A DNA stretch of 64,000 bases, taken from contig JADLAX010000052.1 in assembly GCA_020848035.1 (NCBI GenBank), positions 1-64,000 of the forward strand, in the 5' to 3' direction. Below are positions 42,404 to 52,253 of this stretch, in pieces (the first letter of the stretch is position 1; each line of letters opens with the position of its first letter). Position numbers and translations under genes: made by a program. This stretch comes from Anaerolineae bacterium. GTDB taxonomy: Bacteria; Chloroflexota; Anaerolineae; Promineifilales; Promineifilaceae. A model generated the notes under the pieces. It saw only the letters and a program-made list of their open reading frames with translations, was not told the DNA's origin and made no database searches.

Positions 42404-42883
42404 TTAATCATTGGCTAGCTGGTGGAGAAACTGGATGAAGCTGTTTAGGTCTTGTTGAACGGCCGTAAAACATTCGTGTAGACCTGCTGCTAAATCCCTT
42501 ACAGATTTGATCTTCAGATGAGTTGTGTACCCGTGACGAACAACGTGCCTGAATCTACGAAACTCATCCAGGCATTGGTAAGTTGTTTCACTAATAATTC
42601 GCGGGCGGATAGACGACATGTCTGAAGCCATCTGTTGCAAGAGTAGGCGATGCCAATCCGAGCCACCAGGTATTTCTTGATCTATCGTGCGGGCAATATC
42701 TTCAAAGATACGCTCAACGCCCAAATAAAAGCTGTGCAAATTGAGCGCTAACGCTTCAAAATAAATTTTGTCATCTCTTTTGATGGCTTCACGGTTAACC
42801 ACTTCGCTATGCTGAACCACCTGTTCAACATCCTGCAAATGCCTGGATATGCGTGCCGCTAAAGCATGGGGGTTGCCTGTCAT
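42404..42883 (-). CDS. HEPN ribonuclease toxin, HepT-like
   Basis: 159 residues, all-helical. The C-terminal part carries the HEPN active-site motif Rx4HxY as RHVVRHGY (FRRFRHVVRHGYTTHL). In the HEPN/MNT type VII toxin-antitoxin systems this Tyr is AMPylated by the MNT partner to silence the RNase. It overlaps the upstream nucleotidyltransferase gene by 4 bases (ATGA), as expected for such a pair. One ACGGCCGT octamer is present near the 3' end, so the module is not compositionally foreign throughout. Confidence 0.82.
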   Translation of the reverse strand: MTGNPHALAARISRHLQDVEQVVQHSEVVNREAIKRDDKIYFEALALNLHSFYLGVERIFEDIARTIDQEIPGGSDWHRLLLQQMASDMSSIRPRIISETTYQCLDEFRRFRHVVRHGYTTHLKIKSVRDLAAGLHECFTAVQQDLNSFIQFLHQLAND

Positions 42884-43254
42884 AACACAACTCCTTCCGA
42901 CTCTATTACTTTGCGCAGCGATTCAGTCGCATCTTTAAACGGAACCAGATCGACGGAAAACTCCGGCGATAAATCAAGCAAAAGGCCTAAAGCCCGTAAA
43001 TACTTCTTGTCAGGCAGGCCCCAAACAGCCAAATCAATATCCGAACGTAAATGGAATAGCTCGCGGTTTGTGAGTGAGCCAAAAACCACCACTTTTTCCA
43101 CCTGAAATTCGGTGCGCAGAAGCTCTGCGCCGCGCCGGGCTGTTTCCCAGGCAAGGTCAAACCGTTCGTCAAGCTTTTCTTGGGCCAGGGCCTGTCGCTT
43201 TTTATAAGTGGCTCGGTATTCAGCCATTTTCTCTGGAGAGATATTTAGCGTCAT
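42880..43254 (-). CDS. MNT-type nucleotidyltransferase antitoxin
   Basis: 124 residues. The nucleotidyltransferase core VVVFGSLTNRELFHLRSDID holds the GS motif and the DxD metal site (SDIDLAV), with a further Asp in FSVDLVPF. The N-terminal ~45 residues are a charged helix. In HEPN/MNT pairs this enzyme AMPylates the toxin. The start is 20 bases after the trehalose synthase stop and the stop overlaps the toxin start, so the pair lies within the sugar-gene string. Confidence 0.85.
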   Translation of the reverse strand: MTLNISPEKMAEYRATYKKRQALAQEKLDERFDLAWETARRGAELLRTEFQVEKVVVFGSLTNRELFHLRSDIDLAVWGLPDKKYLRALGLLLDLSPEFSVDLVPFKDATESLRKVIESEGVVL

Positions 43255-43274
43255 GGCAACAGTGTATCACATTT

Positions 43275-44885
<1,611 letters not shown>

Positions 44886-44897
44886 GGGTCACTTCCT

Positions 44898-46511
44898 TTA
44901 ACCAAGCTGGAGCAAAATGCTCTCGTGTGGTTGCAGCATGAAGGTGGTGCCGCTTTGTTGGGTAAAATGAGTGGAAAGCAGCGTGGCGGCACGGCTGGTC
45001 AGGTGGCTCAGGTCAATTGTGCGGGCCTGGTCGCCAAAATTGAGGCAGACCAGCAGGCGCTGGCCGTCGGCTTCACGCCGATAAGCCAGCAGGTCATCGC
45101 CCAGGCCATCGACAAAGGTGAACGCGCCATTGTGCAGCGCCGGGCGGCTGCGGCGCAGTTGGATCAGCGTTTTGTAAAAGTTCAGCGTCGAGTGCGCATC
45201 GGCCAGCTGGCTGGCGACGTTGCGCTGTTGGTAATCGTTGGCCACGGGCAGCCACGGTTGGCCGCTGGTGAAACCGGCGTTGGGCGAGCTGTCCCACTGC
45301 ATCGGCGTACGCTCCGGGTCGCGGCCAAAATCGGCTTCGGGCATCTTGATGCCCCACGGGTCTACGCGCTGCGCCAGGGGGATGAAGACGTCTTCCAGGC
45401 CCAACTCGTCGCCGTAATAGAGCGTGGGGATGCCCCACAGGGTCAGCAGCAGCATGGCCACGGAACGGTGGTTCTGGTAGCCGTAGCGGGTGGCGAAGCG
45501 GTGAATGTCGTGGTTGCCAAAGACGAAGTTGGGCCAGCCGCCAGCGGGCAAAATGTCATAATAATCTTCAATGATCTGGCGCACGGTGGCGGCGTGCCAG
45601 TTGGCGTGAAGCAGTTTGAAGTTGAAGGGGATGTCGTAGCCGTCGAGCGGACGGCCGTAATAAGGCAGCAGCCCCGTCACATCTTCGGTAGACGTTTCGC
45701 CAATGTGGACCCGATCGGCAAATTCGTCAAACACGCGGCGCATCAGGCGCACATGCTCAAACATTTCGGGTTGGTTGACGGTGTAACGCGGCTCCAGAAT
45801 GTGCCCCCACGCTTCCCAGTAAGTGCCCGGTTCGACGGGTGGGTTGTCCTGAAATGAGTCGTGCTTGATGAGGCAGAGGATGGCGTCCACGCGAAAGCCA
45901 TCCACGCCGCGCTGGAGCCAGAAGCGCAGGGCGTTGTGCATGGCGTCTACCACGTCGGGGTTGCGCCAGTTGAGGTCTGGCTGCTCCGGCAGGAAGCTGT
46001 GCAGGTAATATTGCCCGGTTGTTGCGTCCCAGGTCCAGGCGGGGCCGCCAAACATGGAAATCCAGTTGTTGGGCGGCGAGCCGTCGGGTTTGGCGTCACG
46101 CCAGATGTACCAATCGCGTTTGGCATTATCGCGGGAAGTGCGTGATTCCAAGAACCAGGGGTGCTGGTTGGAGGAGTGGTTGGGCACAAAGTCGAGGATG
46201 ATTTTGAGGCTGCGCGCATGGGCTTCAGCCAGGAGCCGGTCGAAGGTGGCCAGGTCACCAAACATGGGGTGAATGTCGCAGTAGTCGGCGACGTCGTAGC
46301 CAAAATCGGCCATGGGGCTGGGGAAGATGGGTGAGATCCAGATGGCGTTGACGCCCAGATCTACCAGGTAATCGAGCCGATTGATAATACCTTGCAGGTC
46401 GCCGATGCCGTCGCCGGTGCTGTCCTGGAAGCTGCGCGGGTAGATTTGGTAGAAGACGGCCGTTTGCCACCATTTCAGATTCGGTGTGCCGTGGAGATGA
46501 TATGTTTTCAT
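44898..46511 (-). CDS. GH13 alpha-glucosidase (oligo-1,6-glucosidase type)
   Basis: 537 residues, closely similar in layout to the GH13 protein encoded at 12852 (QIYPRSFQDSTGDGIGD, DFVPNHSSNQHPWF, WRDAKPDGSPPNNW). Catalytic residues are in DGFRVDAILCL, VHIGETSTED and FGNHDIHR. It hydrolyses terminal alpha-glucosidic links in imported disaccharides. I take ATG 46511 (MKTYHLHG) because the preceding 40 codons are not homologous and overlap the divergent lipoprotein region. The ribosome-binding site is weak. It heads the string with treS, mntA-hepT, amylosucrase and fructokinase. Confidence 0.9.
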   Translation of the reverse strand: MKTYHLHGTPNLKWWQTAVFYQIYPRSFQDSTGDGIGDLQGIINRLDYLVDLGVNAIWISPIFPSPMADFGYDVADYCDIHPMFGDLATFDRLLAEAHARSLKIILDFVPNHSSNQHPWFLESRTSRDNAKRDWYIWRDAKPDGSPPNNWISMFGGPAWTWDATTGQYYLHSFLPEQPDLNWRNPDVVDAMHNALRFWLQRGVDGFRVDAILCLIKHDSFQDNPPVEPGTYWEAWGHILEPRYTVNQPEMFEHVRLMRRVFDEFADRVHIGETSTEDVTGLLPYYGRPLDGYDIPFNFKLLHANWHAATVRQIIEDYYDILPAGGWPNFVFGNHDIHRFATRYGYQNHRSVAMLLLTLWGIPTLYYGDELGLEDVFIPLAQRVDPWGIKMPEADFGRDPERTPMQWDSSPNAGFTSGQPWLPVANDYQQRNVASQLADAHSTLNFYKTLIQLRRSRPALHNGAFTFVDGLGDDLLAYRREADGQRLLVCLNFGDQARTIDLSHLTSRAATLLSTHFTQQSGTTFMLQPHESILLQLG

Positions 46512-46603
46512 GTCGTTTGGTTTTATGTGCGTAAGGCTGTGTGTGGCCGACGCGTCTGATCCTGTAGTTTCGTTTGAGTCGGATAATAAACGATAGGTCA
46601 AAA

Positions 46604-47089
46604 GTGAAAAAAGTTTTTCTGTTTCTGGCAATTTGTGTGGGATTGTCGTCCTGCGGGGTGGCGGGGGTGGCTACGGCCGTACCGGCCACAACCCAATCAC
46701 CGGCGCAGGAAACGGCCGTTGCCTGGATTGCCGCCCACCGTGACCCCGATGTCCCACCTTTGCCCTTTGCCGACAACCCGGATCCCAACCAGTGCGGCAT
46801 CCCAACGCCCTGGGGCCAAGACAGCCAGGCCTGGCTCAACGGCATCTATGAAGGGGAATTGGTCCAGCCCACCGTCTTATTGTACGACAGCCACTCGCGG
46901 CTCAGCATTACCACCCAGGCCGCCCACGGCACCCCGGTCAGCGTAATTCTTTACCAGCAGAATCCGGTTTTAGACTATTACCTTGTAAAAATAGAAGGGG
47001 CACCAAAACCCAATGAAGGCTGGGTCCCAGGCCCCTTTCTTTCTTTTAATCCCGTTACAGAGCTGCAAGAGCTGCCAAACAGCGAATAA
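46604..47089 (+). CDS. Small lipoprotein with SH3-like domain
   Basis: 161 residues from GTG 46604 (VKKVFLFLAICVGLSSCG): a lipoprotein signal with lipobox LSSC. The mature part contains a conserved-looking RDPDVPPLPFADNPDPNQCG block and a beta-rich end (PVSVILYQQNPVLDYYLVKI, then GWVPGPFL) that resembles a bacterial SH3 domain, by strand pattern only. An in-frame start 10 codons earlier exists, but the signal peptide favours 46604. Divergent from the GH13 gene. Two ACGGCCGT octamers lie inside. Confidence 0.65.
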   Translation: MKKVFLFLAICVGLSSCGVAGVATAVPATTQSPAQETAVAWIAAHRDPDVPPLPFADNPDPNQCGIPTPWGQDSQAWLNGIYEGELVQPTVLLYDSHSRLSITTQAAHGTPVSVILYQQNPVLDYYLVKIEGAPKPNEGWVPGPFLSFNPVTELQELPNSE

Positions 47090-47215
47090 AAAACCGCTCC
47101 AGACAAATCGGATGAGAATTTCTAGCACCAAATTAACGTGAATGAACGCTAATTTTCGTGTAAATTCGCGTCAATTCGTTGCGAAAATCACCAAGTCCGT
47201 AAGATCCTCGAAAAT

Positions 47216-48082
47216 TTAGCCTTTTACCGCGCCAGCCGTCAGCCCTTCCACAATCTTCTGCTGGAAGATCAACACCAAAATCAGCAGGGGAATGGTGATG
47301 AGGATGGCCGCCGCCATAATTTCGCCAAACGGTTCCTGACGCGCAATTTGACCCGTAAACAAGGCCATGACCACCGGCACCGTGCGGGCGCTGGCTTCAA
47401 TGGTGGTAAAGGTCAACGCAAAGAGGTACTCGTTCCAGGCGTTAATGAAGGCCAACAAACCGGTGGTTACCAGCGCGGGCAGGGTGAGGGGCAGCAAAAT
47501 TTTGTAAAAGGTCTGGAAGGGCGTCGCACCGTCTACCTGGGCCGATTGCATGAGCTCATCGGGCAAGCCCTTGAAGAATGAAGTCATTACCCAGGTGGTG
47601 AAAGGCAGCGTAAAGATCATGTATGACAGAATCATACTGGGTATGGCCGGAATTTGTAGCTCGCGAATCACCGCATAAAGGCCCGTCAGCACCGCAACCT
47701 GGGGAAACATTGTCATTGACAAGATCAGGTAGAGCGACGGTGTTTTGCCTCTGAAGCGCAGCTTGCCCAGGGCAAAAGCCGCAAATGAGCCAAAAACCAG
47801 CGACAGCACCGTGGTAGAAATGGCAACAAGGGTGCTGTTAATGAGGCCACGGCCAAAGTCGGCATTTTGTAAAACACCCTCGTAATTTCTCAGGCTAAAG
47901 GCAACCTCATCAGTGGTCGGATCACGCGGCACAAACGTGGCGGGTGTCATTTGCAGCTGATTTTCGGTTTTGAAGGAGGAATTAACCGCCCAATAAAAGG
48001 GGAACAACAGGTAGATGGACACCAGGGCCAATACAGCATAGAACAAGACGCGATTAATGATGTGTTTGGTTTCCTTAGTCAT
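47216..48082 (-). CDS. Sugar ABC transporter permease, MalG type
   Basis: 288 residues with six predicted membrane helices. The cytosolic EAA loop ELMQSAQVDGATPFQTFYKI contacts the ATPase, and the ending LTAGAVKG is the usual MalG-family tail. It imports di- or oligosaccharides together with the permease encoded by the upstream gene (overlap 8 bases) and the binding lipoprotein. No ATPase gene adjoins; in many such bacteria a shared MsiK-type ATPase is encoded elsewhere. Confidence 0.93.
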   Translation of the reverse strand: MTKETKHIINRVLFYAVLALVSIYLLFPFYWAVNSSFKTENQLQMTPATFVPRDPTTDEVAFSLRNYEGVLQNADFGRGLINSTLVAISTTVLSLVFGSFAAFALGKLRFRGKTPSLYLILSMTMFPQVAVLTGLYAVIRELQIPAIPSMILSYMIFTLPFTTWVMTSFFKGLPDELMQSAQVDGATPFQTFYKILLPLTLPALVTTGLLAFINAWNEYLFALTFTTIEASARTVPVVMALFTGQIARQEPFGEIMAAAILITIPLLILVLIFQQKIVEGLTAGAVKG

Positions 48083-49163
48083 TGTCCACTCCTAATAATC
48101 TGATGTAGCCAATTGCAAAGACGGTAATGATCACAAAAATGATCACGCTGCTGGCAGAGGAGTAACCCATGCGCTGGCCGTTGATGAGCTCGTAATAGGC
48201 ATAGCTGGCCATGGAATACCGTTTTTGCGCCAGCACAATTTGGAAGAGGTCAAAAACGCGCACGGCGTCCAGGGTGCGGAAGACCAGGGCGACGGCAATG
48301 GTGGGGCGCAGCAGCGGCAGGGTGACGGACCAGAACTGGCGTATTTTGCTCGCGCCATCCACATCGGCTGCTTCGTACAAATCTTTGGGAATGAGCTGCA
48401 GGCCAGCCAGGAGTAACAGGGCCATAAACGGGGTCGTTTTCCAGACGTCGATCATAATCATGGCTGGTACTTGCCACGCTTCACTGGCCAGGAAGGGGAT
48501 TTGCCCATCACCAAGGCCCAGCCTTTGGAAGATAACGTTTATGAAGCCGACGCGGGTAGAGGCAAACATCCACTCCCAAATGCGGGAGGAAACGGCCGTT
48601 GGAATCACCCACGGTACCAGCATAAACACCCGCATCATGCCCCGGCCCTTGAAATTCATGTTCACCACCATGGCAATGGCCAGGCCGAGCACCGTCTCAA
48701 TGGCAACCGAAATAACTGTAAATCTTAATGAATCCCCAATTGAACGGATAAAATCTGCGTCCGTTGCGCCAACGACATACTGCGTACCAAACAGGTTAAA
48801 CTGGCTCAGTTCCCGGTAGCGGCGCGGCTCGCGCGGCAGCACGCTGACGGCCGATTGATACTCCGTTTCCCCGGTTTCCGGATCAATCACCACGTTGCCC
48901 GCCTCATCCACTTCTGGCGGCGCTTCAACGATGGTCATGCTCAATAAATTGGCGAAATTTTCTGCACCAACAAATTCGACTTCTTGCCCACTGGCAAACA
49001 CGCGATTTGTCAAGCTGTTATAAAAAACCGTTCCCAGGGGGTAGAAGGCAATTAGCAGCAGAATGACAAAAGTTGGTATCATCAAGTAATAAGCAAGGCG
49101 TGCTTCACGCTTTGCCAGATCGCTGCCTCCACTCCCCTTCTTCGGCACAGATGCTGCACTCAT
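48075..49163 (-). CDS. Sugar ABC transporter permease, MalF type
   Basis: 362 residues. After a cytosolic start the first helix YLMIPTFVILLLIAFYPLG is followed by a periplasmic-facing insert of ~100 residues (about 60-160) larger than in most UgpA/ThuF-type permeases, then five helices with the EAA loop LYEAADVDGASKIRQFWSV. It pairs with the MalG-type permease through an 8-base overlap. AGGAAAAG precedes the ATG. Confidence 0.92.
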   Translation of the reverse strand: MSAASVPKKGSGGSDLAKREARLAYYLMIPTFVILLLIAFYPLGTVFYNSLTNRVFASGQEVEFVGAENFANLLSMTIVEAPPEVDEAGNVVIDPETGETEYQSAVSVLPREPRRYRELSQFNLFGTQYVVGATDADFIRSIGDSLRFTVISVAIETVLGLAIAMVVNMNFKGRGMMRVFMLVPWVIPTAVSSRIWEWMFASTRVGFINVIFQRLGLGDGQIPFLASEAWQVPAMIMIDVWKTTPFMALLLLAGLQLIPKDLYEAADVDGASKIRQFWSVTLPLLRPTIAVALVFRTLDAVRVFDLFQIVLAQKRYSMASYAYYELINGQRMGYSSASSVIIFVIITVFAIGYIRLLGVDND

Positions 49164-49203
49164 ACTTTTCCTCCCAACTCTTCAAGATAATCGGTGGATA
49201 ATC

Positions 49204-49257
49204 ATGTAATTGGCAGATCGCACGCTACTGTTTTGACAAGCTCTCTGCCAATTACAT
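49204..49257 (-). other. Inverted repeat between binding protein and permease genes
   Basis: ATGTAATTGGCAGA (49204-49217) and TCTGCCAATTACAT (49244-49257) are perfect 14-base arms. With the next hairpin it sits where differential-expression stem-loops occur between a highly expressed binding protein and its permeases. Confidence 0.6.
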
Positions 49258-49288
49258 AAGAGGCGAGAGAAACCTTCTCTCGCCTCTT
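49258..49288 (-). terminator. Attenuator/terminator hairpin after the binding protein
   Basis: AAGAGGCGAGAGA and TCTCTCGCCTCTT form a perfect 13-base stem with a 5-base loop, 43 bases after the binding-protein stop on the minus strand. Partial termination would lower permease expression relative to the lipoprotein. Confidence 0.7.
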
Positions 49289-49330
49289 GTTGCACATGTT
49301 GGCTAGCCAATCATGCGCCTAAGGAGTTGT

Positions 49331-50725
49331 TTACTGGTCCAGAATGTCTTGCAGGTCCAGCTCCAGAACTTCGAAAGCGGTAGCTGCATCCTGCTCGCCG
49401 GTCAACACGGAGTGAACCGAATTGAAGAAGGCGGCAGAGACATCGGAATATTGGGGTGCCGTAGCGGTAGACGGCCGTGCGACGGCATTGATAAACACGT
49501 CATACAGGCTGCCAAAGAACGGAGCGGCTTCCAATACTTCCGCATCGTCGTACAGAGCTTTGATCGTGGGGTTCAAGCTGCCTTCGATGGCGCGGTATTT
49601 CTGTTCGTCGTAGGAGGCCATAAACAGAGCCAAACGAGCCGCTTCTTCGGGATGTTCGCTGTATTTGGAAACAGCCAACTGCCAGCCACCCAACGTGGCC
49701 GCACCAGCGCCAGAGTCACCAGCGGGCAGCGGGGAAACGTCGAACAGACCAGCAATCACGCTATCTTCGGCATTACCCAGGGAGTAGGCATAGGGCCAGT
49801 TGCGCATGAAGGCAGCGTTGCCAGCTTGCCACATGTTACGGGCATCTTCTTCACCAAAGGCGGTCACGCCTTCGGGGGAGATGGTGCCAACCCAGCCAGC
49901 AGCCTGGTCAACAATGGCCGCAGCCTGCGGGTTGTTGATGCTGATGGTGCCATCGGGTTCCACAATCGAACCACCGTCGTTGGAGGCGATCCATTCCAAA
50001 GCGTCACAGGTCAGACCTTCATAGGCGTTGCCTTGCCAGACATAACCCCAGAAGTCCGGGTTGCCTTCGGCACGTTCGCCTTCCTGAATCGTCATGGCCA
50101 TTTCTTCCAGCTCAGCCCAGGTCGCGGGCGGGCCATCGTAGCCATATTTCTCCAGCAGGTCCGTGCGATAGTACAGCAGACCAGCATCGGTGAACCACGG
50201 GATACCAATCAGTTTGCCGTCAACGGTGTTGTTTTCGATGATGGCGTCGAAATGGTCACCGGCCACGTCAGCCGCGCCATACTCGTACAGGTCAACGAAG
50301 TGCTCGGCCAGGTCACCAGGCCAGATTACGTCGATCTGGAAGACATCGCCTTCGGGGGATTGGGCTTCAAAGATTTGCAGGTAGGTGCCCAGACGATCTT
50401 CAACAAAGTCGGGGGTCTCGATGACCTCAACGCGGATACCAGGATTGGCTTCCATGAAGCGATTGGCAACCGCCTCAGTCAGTTCTTTTTCCTGGCCCAC
50501 GTTACCACCAAAGATGCGCAAAACGATCTCTTCGCCTTCGGCTGCTTCTTCAGTCGTTTCTTCTTCGGCGGCGGGTTCTTCATCGGTGGTGTCGGCGGTG
50601 TCAGTCGTGTCGGTCGTGTCGGTTTCCGTCGTGTCGGCTTCTTCGCTACCGCCACCACAGGCAACCATCATCAGAACGAGTGCCAGCAGGAGTGCCAGCA
50701 ATTTAAAAGACTTTTGGTTTAACAT
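49331..50725 (-). CDS. Sugar-binding lipoprotein of the ABC importer
   Basis: 464 residues. Signal with lipobox MMVAC (Cys23), then a Thr/Asp/Glu-rich spacer (~25-65) that probably spans the cell envelope, then an extracellular solute-binding family 1 fold (VLRIFGGNVGQEKELTEAV, FQIDVIWPGDLAEHF, GIPWFTDAGLLYYRTDLLEK, GWQLAVSKYSEHPEEAARL). It resembles trehalose/maltose/sucrose binding proteins (ThuE-like). TAGGAGG precedes the ATG. Substrate inferred from the neighbouring TreS, amylosucrase and glucosidase genes. Confidence 0.92.
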   Translation of the reverse strand: MLNQKSFKLLALLLALVLMMVACGGGSEEADTTETDTTDTTDTADTTDEEPAAEEETTEEAAEGEEIVLRIFGGNVGQEKELTEAVANRFMEANPGIRVEVIETPDFVEDRLGTYLQIFEAQSPEGDVFQIDVIWPGDLAEHFVDLYEYGAADVAGDHFDAIIENNTVDGKLIGIPWFTDAGLLYYRTDLLEKYGYDGPPATWAELEEMAMTIQEGERAEGNPDFWGYVWQGNAYEGLTCDALEWIASNDGGSIVEPDGTISINNPQAAAIVDQAAGWVGTISPEGVTAFGEEDARNMWQAGNAAFMRNWPYAYSLGNAEDSVIAGLFDVSPLPAGDSGAGAATLGGWQLAVSKYSEHPEEAARLALFMASYDEQKYRAIEGSLNPTIKALYDDAEVLEAAPFFGSLYDVFINAVARPSTATAPQYSDVSAAFFNSVHSVLTGEQDAATAFEVLELDLQDILDQ

Positions 50726-50908
50726 GTTTTCTTGTCCTCCTAGGATTTTGTGTCTAAACCAATTTTGTAAAGGAATTCACACAGGTTCATGTTTGATTTG
50801 ATCTCTTGTTTGCTTACCTCCTTTTTAAGAATTTTCCGGTTGTTTCTATGAATAAGGATGATGATGACACAGCCTAAGCCTGGTTAGCGTGGCTACCTGT
50901 TTGACAGG

Positions 50909-51925
50909 CTACGAGGTAGCCAGTGGGGCGGTTGTCTTGCGCAGAACCAGTTCGGTGGGCAAGACAATTTCGCGTGGCTCAGGATGCTGGATATCGATTT
51001 CCTCCAGAAGCAGCTTGGCACCCTCAACGCCAGATTGGAACAGCTGTTGGCGAATGGTGGTCAGATGCAGGTATTCGGTAATCTCAATGTCGTCGTAACC
51101 AATCACCGATAAATCTTCCGGCACGGCGATGCCTAACTCCTCGGCGGCGCGCAGCACGCCAAAGGCCTGCGTGTCTGAATAGGCAAAGATGGCTGTCGGT
51201 GGATCGGGTAGGGTGAGCATTTCTTTGGCAACTTTTTTAGCCACACGCCGACTGAGTTCACTCTGACGGTGGTATTCAGGATGAAAGGGAATACCTGCCT
51301 CTTCCAGCGCCTGCCGGTACCCTTTGTAGCGGTCGATTACTGGCTGGAAGTTAAACGGATTTTCATACATGTGGTCACTCAGATAGCCAATTTTGCGGTG
51401 ACCTAAATTAATGAGATGTTTGGTGGCTTTATAGCCACCTTTTTGGTCATCAATAATGATATGGCTGAGGCGTGGGTGAACGGCGTCTACCAGAACAGTG
51501 GGAATTCCGGCATTCATGAAGCTTTCCACGGTATTGTCTGTTGGTACGAGGGACATAATCAACAAGCCATCGACCCGGTCACTACGCACTATTTCACGAA
51601 AGTAGCGGTCGCGCCTGGCGGTTGTTTCCACATTGTAGAGGATGAAGTCGTACTCGCTTTCAGCGAAGACGGTGTCTAACCCGCGCAATCGTTCTACGTA
51701 AGACGGCCGTACAAAAAAAGGTGCAATCACTGCCACAGTCATCGTCTTGCCCAATGACAGGCGTCGGGCAATCGGGCTGGGCGTAAATTCCAACTCCTCT
51801 ATTGCTGCTAATACCTTGCGACGCGTGGCCTCACGTACGGCCGGATTCCGGTTGAGCACCCGAGATACCGTACCAACGCCAACACCTGCTTTTTTAGCGA
51901 CATCCCTGATGGTTACACTGGCCAT
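50909..51925 (-). CDS. LacI-family transcriptional repressor
   Basis: 338 residues. N-terminal helix-turn-helix TIRDVAKKAGVGVGTVSRVL with the hinge helix SPIARRLSLGKT, followed by a periplasmic-binding-protein-like effector domain (VAVIAPFFVRPSYVERL, PTAIFAYSDTQAFGVL, LSVIGYDDIEITEY). It lies upstream of the binding-protein gene on the same strand and has a perfect LacI-type palindrome 95 bases before its start, so it probably represses itself and the sugar operon in response to a disaccharide or its phosphate. Confidence 0.93.
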   Translation of the reverse strand: MASVTIRDVAKKAGVGVGTVSRVLNRNPAVREATRRKVLAAIEELEFTPSPIARRLSLGKTMTVAVIAPFFVRPSYVERLRGLDTVFAESEYDFILYNVETTARRDRYFREIVRSDRVDGLLIMSLVPTDNTVESFMNAGIPTVLVDAVHPRLSHIIIDDQKGGYKATKHLINLGHRKIGYLSDHMYENPFNFQPVIDRYKGYRQALEEAGIPFHPEYHRQSELSRRVAKKVAKEMLTLPDPPTAIFAYSDTQAFGVLRAAEELGIAVPEDLSVIGYDDIEITEYLHLTTIRQQLFQSGVEGAKLLLEEIDIQHPEPREIVLPTELVLRKTTAPLATS

Positions 51926-52019
51926 CAGTCTTCCCTTGCTAGTTGCTTATATTGTTTTTGGTATGAGGATTTTTGCTAAATGTTTTGATTCTTCTCTTCC
52001 TAGAGAATCATATGGAACA

Positions 52020-52035
52020 ATGGAACCGGTTCCAT
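52020..52035. promoter_or_regulatory. LacI-type operator
   Basis: ATGGAACCGGTTCCAT is a perfect 16-base palindrome with the central CG typical of LacI/GalR sites. A second overlapping dyad, CATATGGAAC (52009-52018) with GGTTCCATATG (52028-52038), extends it. It is located upstream of the LacI gene in a 328-base gap whose only other content is the terminator at 52180. Confidence 0.75.
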
Positions 52036-52179
52036 ATGGGCGTCACTATACAATAAAGCCCAATGGATGTCAAGGATTTTGGGCAGAATATCTAAAAAAT
52101 GGTACCTCCTCTCTGTGGGACGGGCAACTTTCCCCTTTCAGGGCGCAGCGTCAATTTGGGTACTTCGAGAATACACAAG

Positions 52180-52221
52180 CAAAAATTGCGTCGGCTTTTT
52201 TACCCTTGCTGCCGACGCAAT
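52180..52221 (-). terminator. Rho-independent terminator of the PLD gene
   Basis: On the minus strand ATTGCGTCGGC and GCCGACGCAAT pair over 11 bases around a 15-base loop and are followed by TTTTTGC. It begins 33 bases beyond the stop codon at 52254. Confidence 0.75.
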
Positions 52222-52253
52222 CTTGGGAATGTTTGTTTCAGTTTTCCAACCTT

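Noticed and set aside
46512..46631. 40-codon upstream extension of the GH13 gene
   Set aside because: It has no homology to GH13 starts and overlaps the promoter and signal-peptide region of the divergent lipoprotein.
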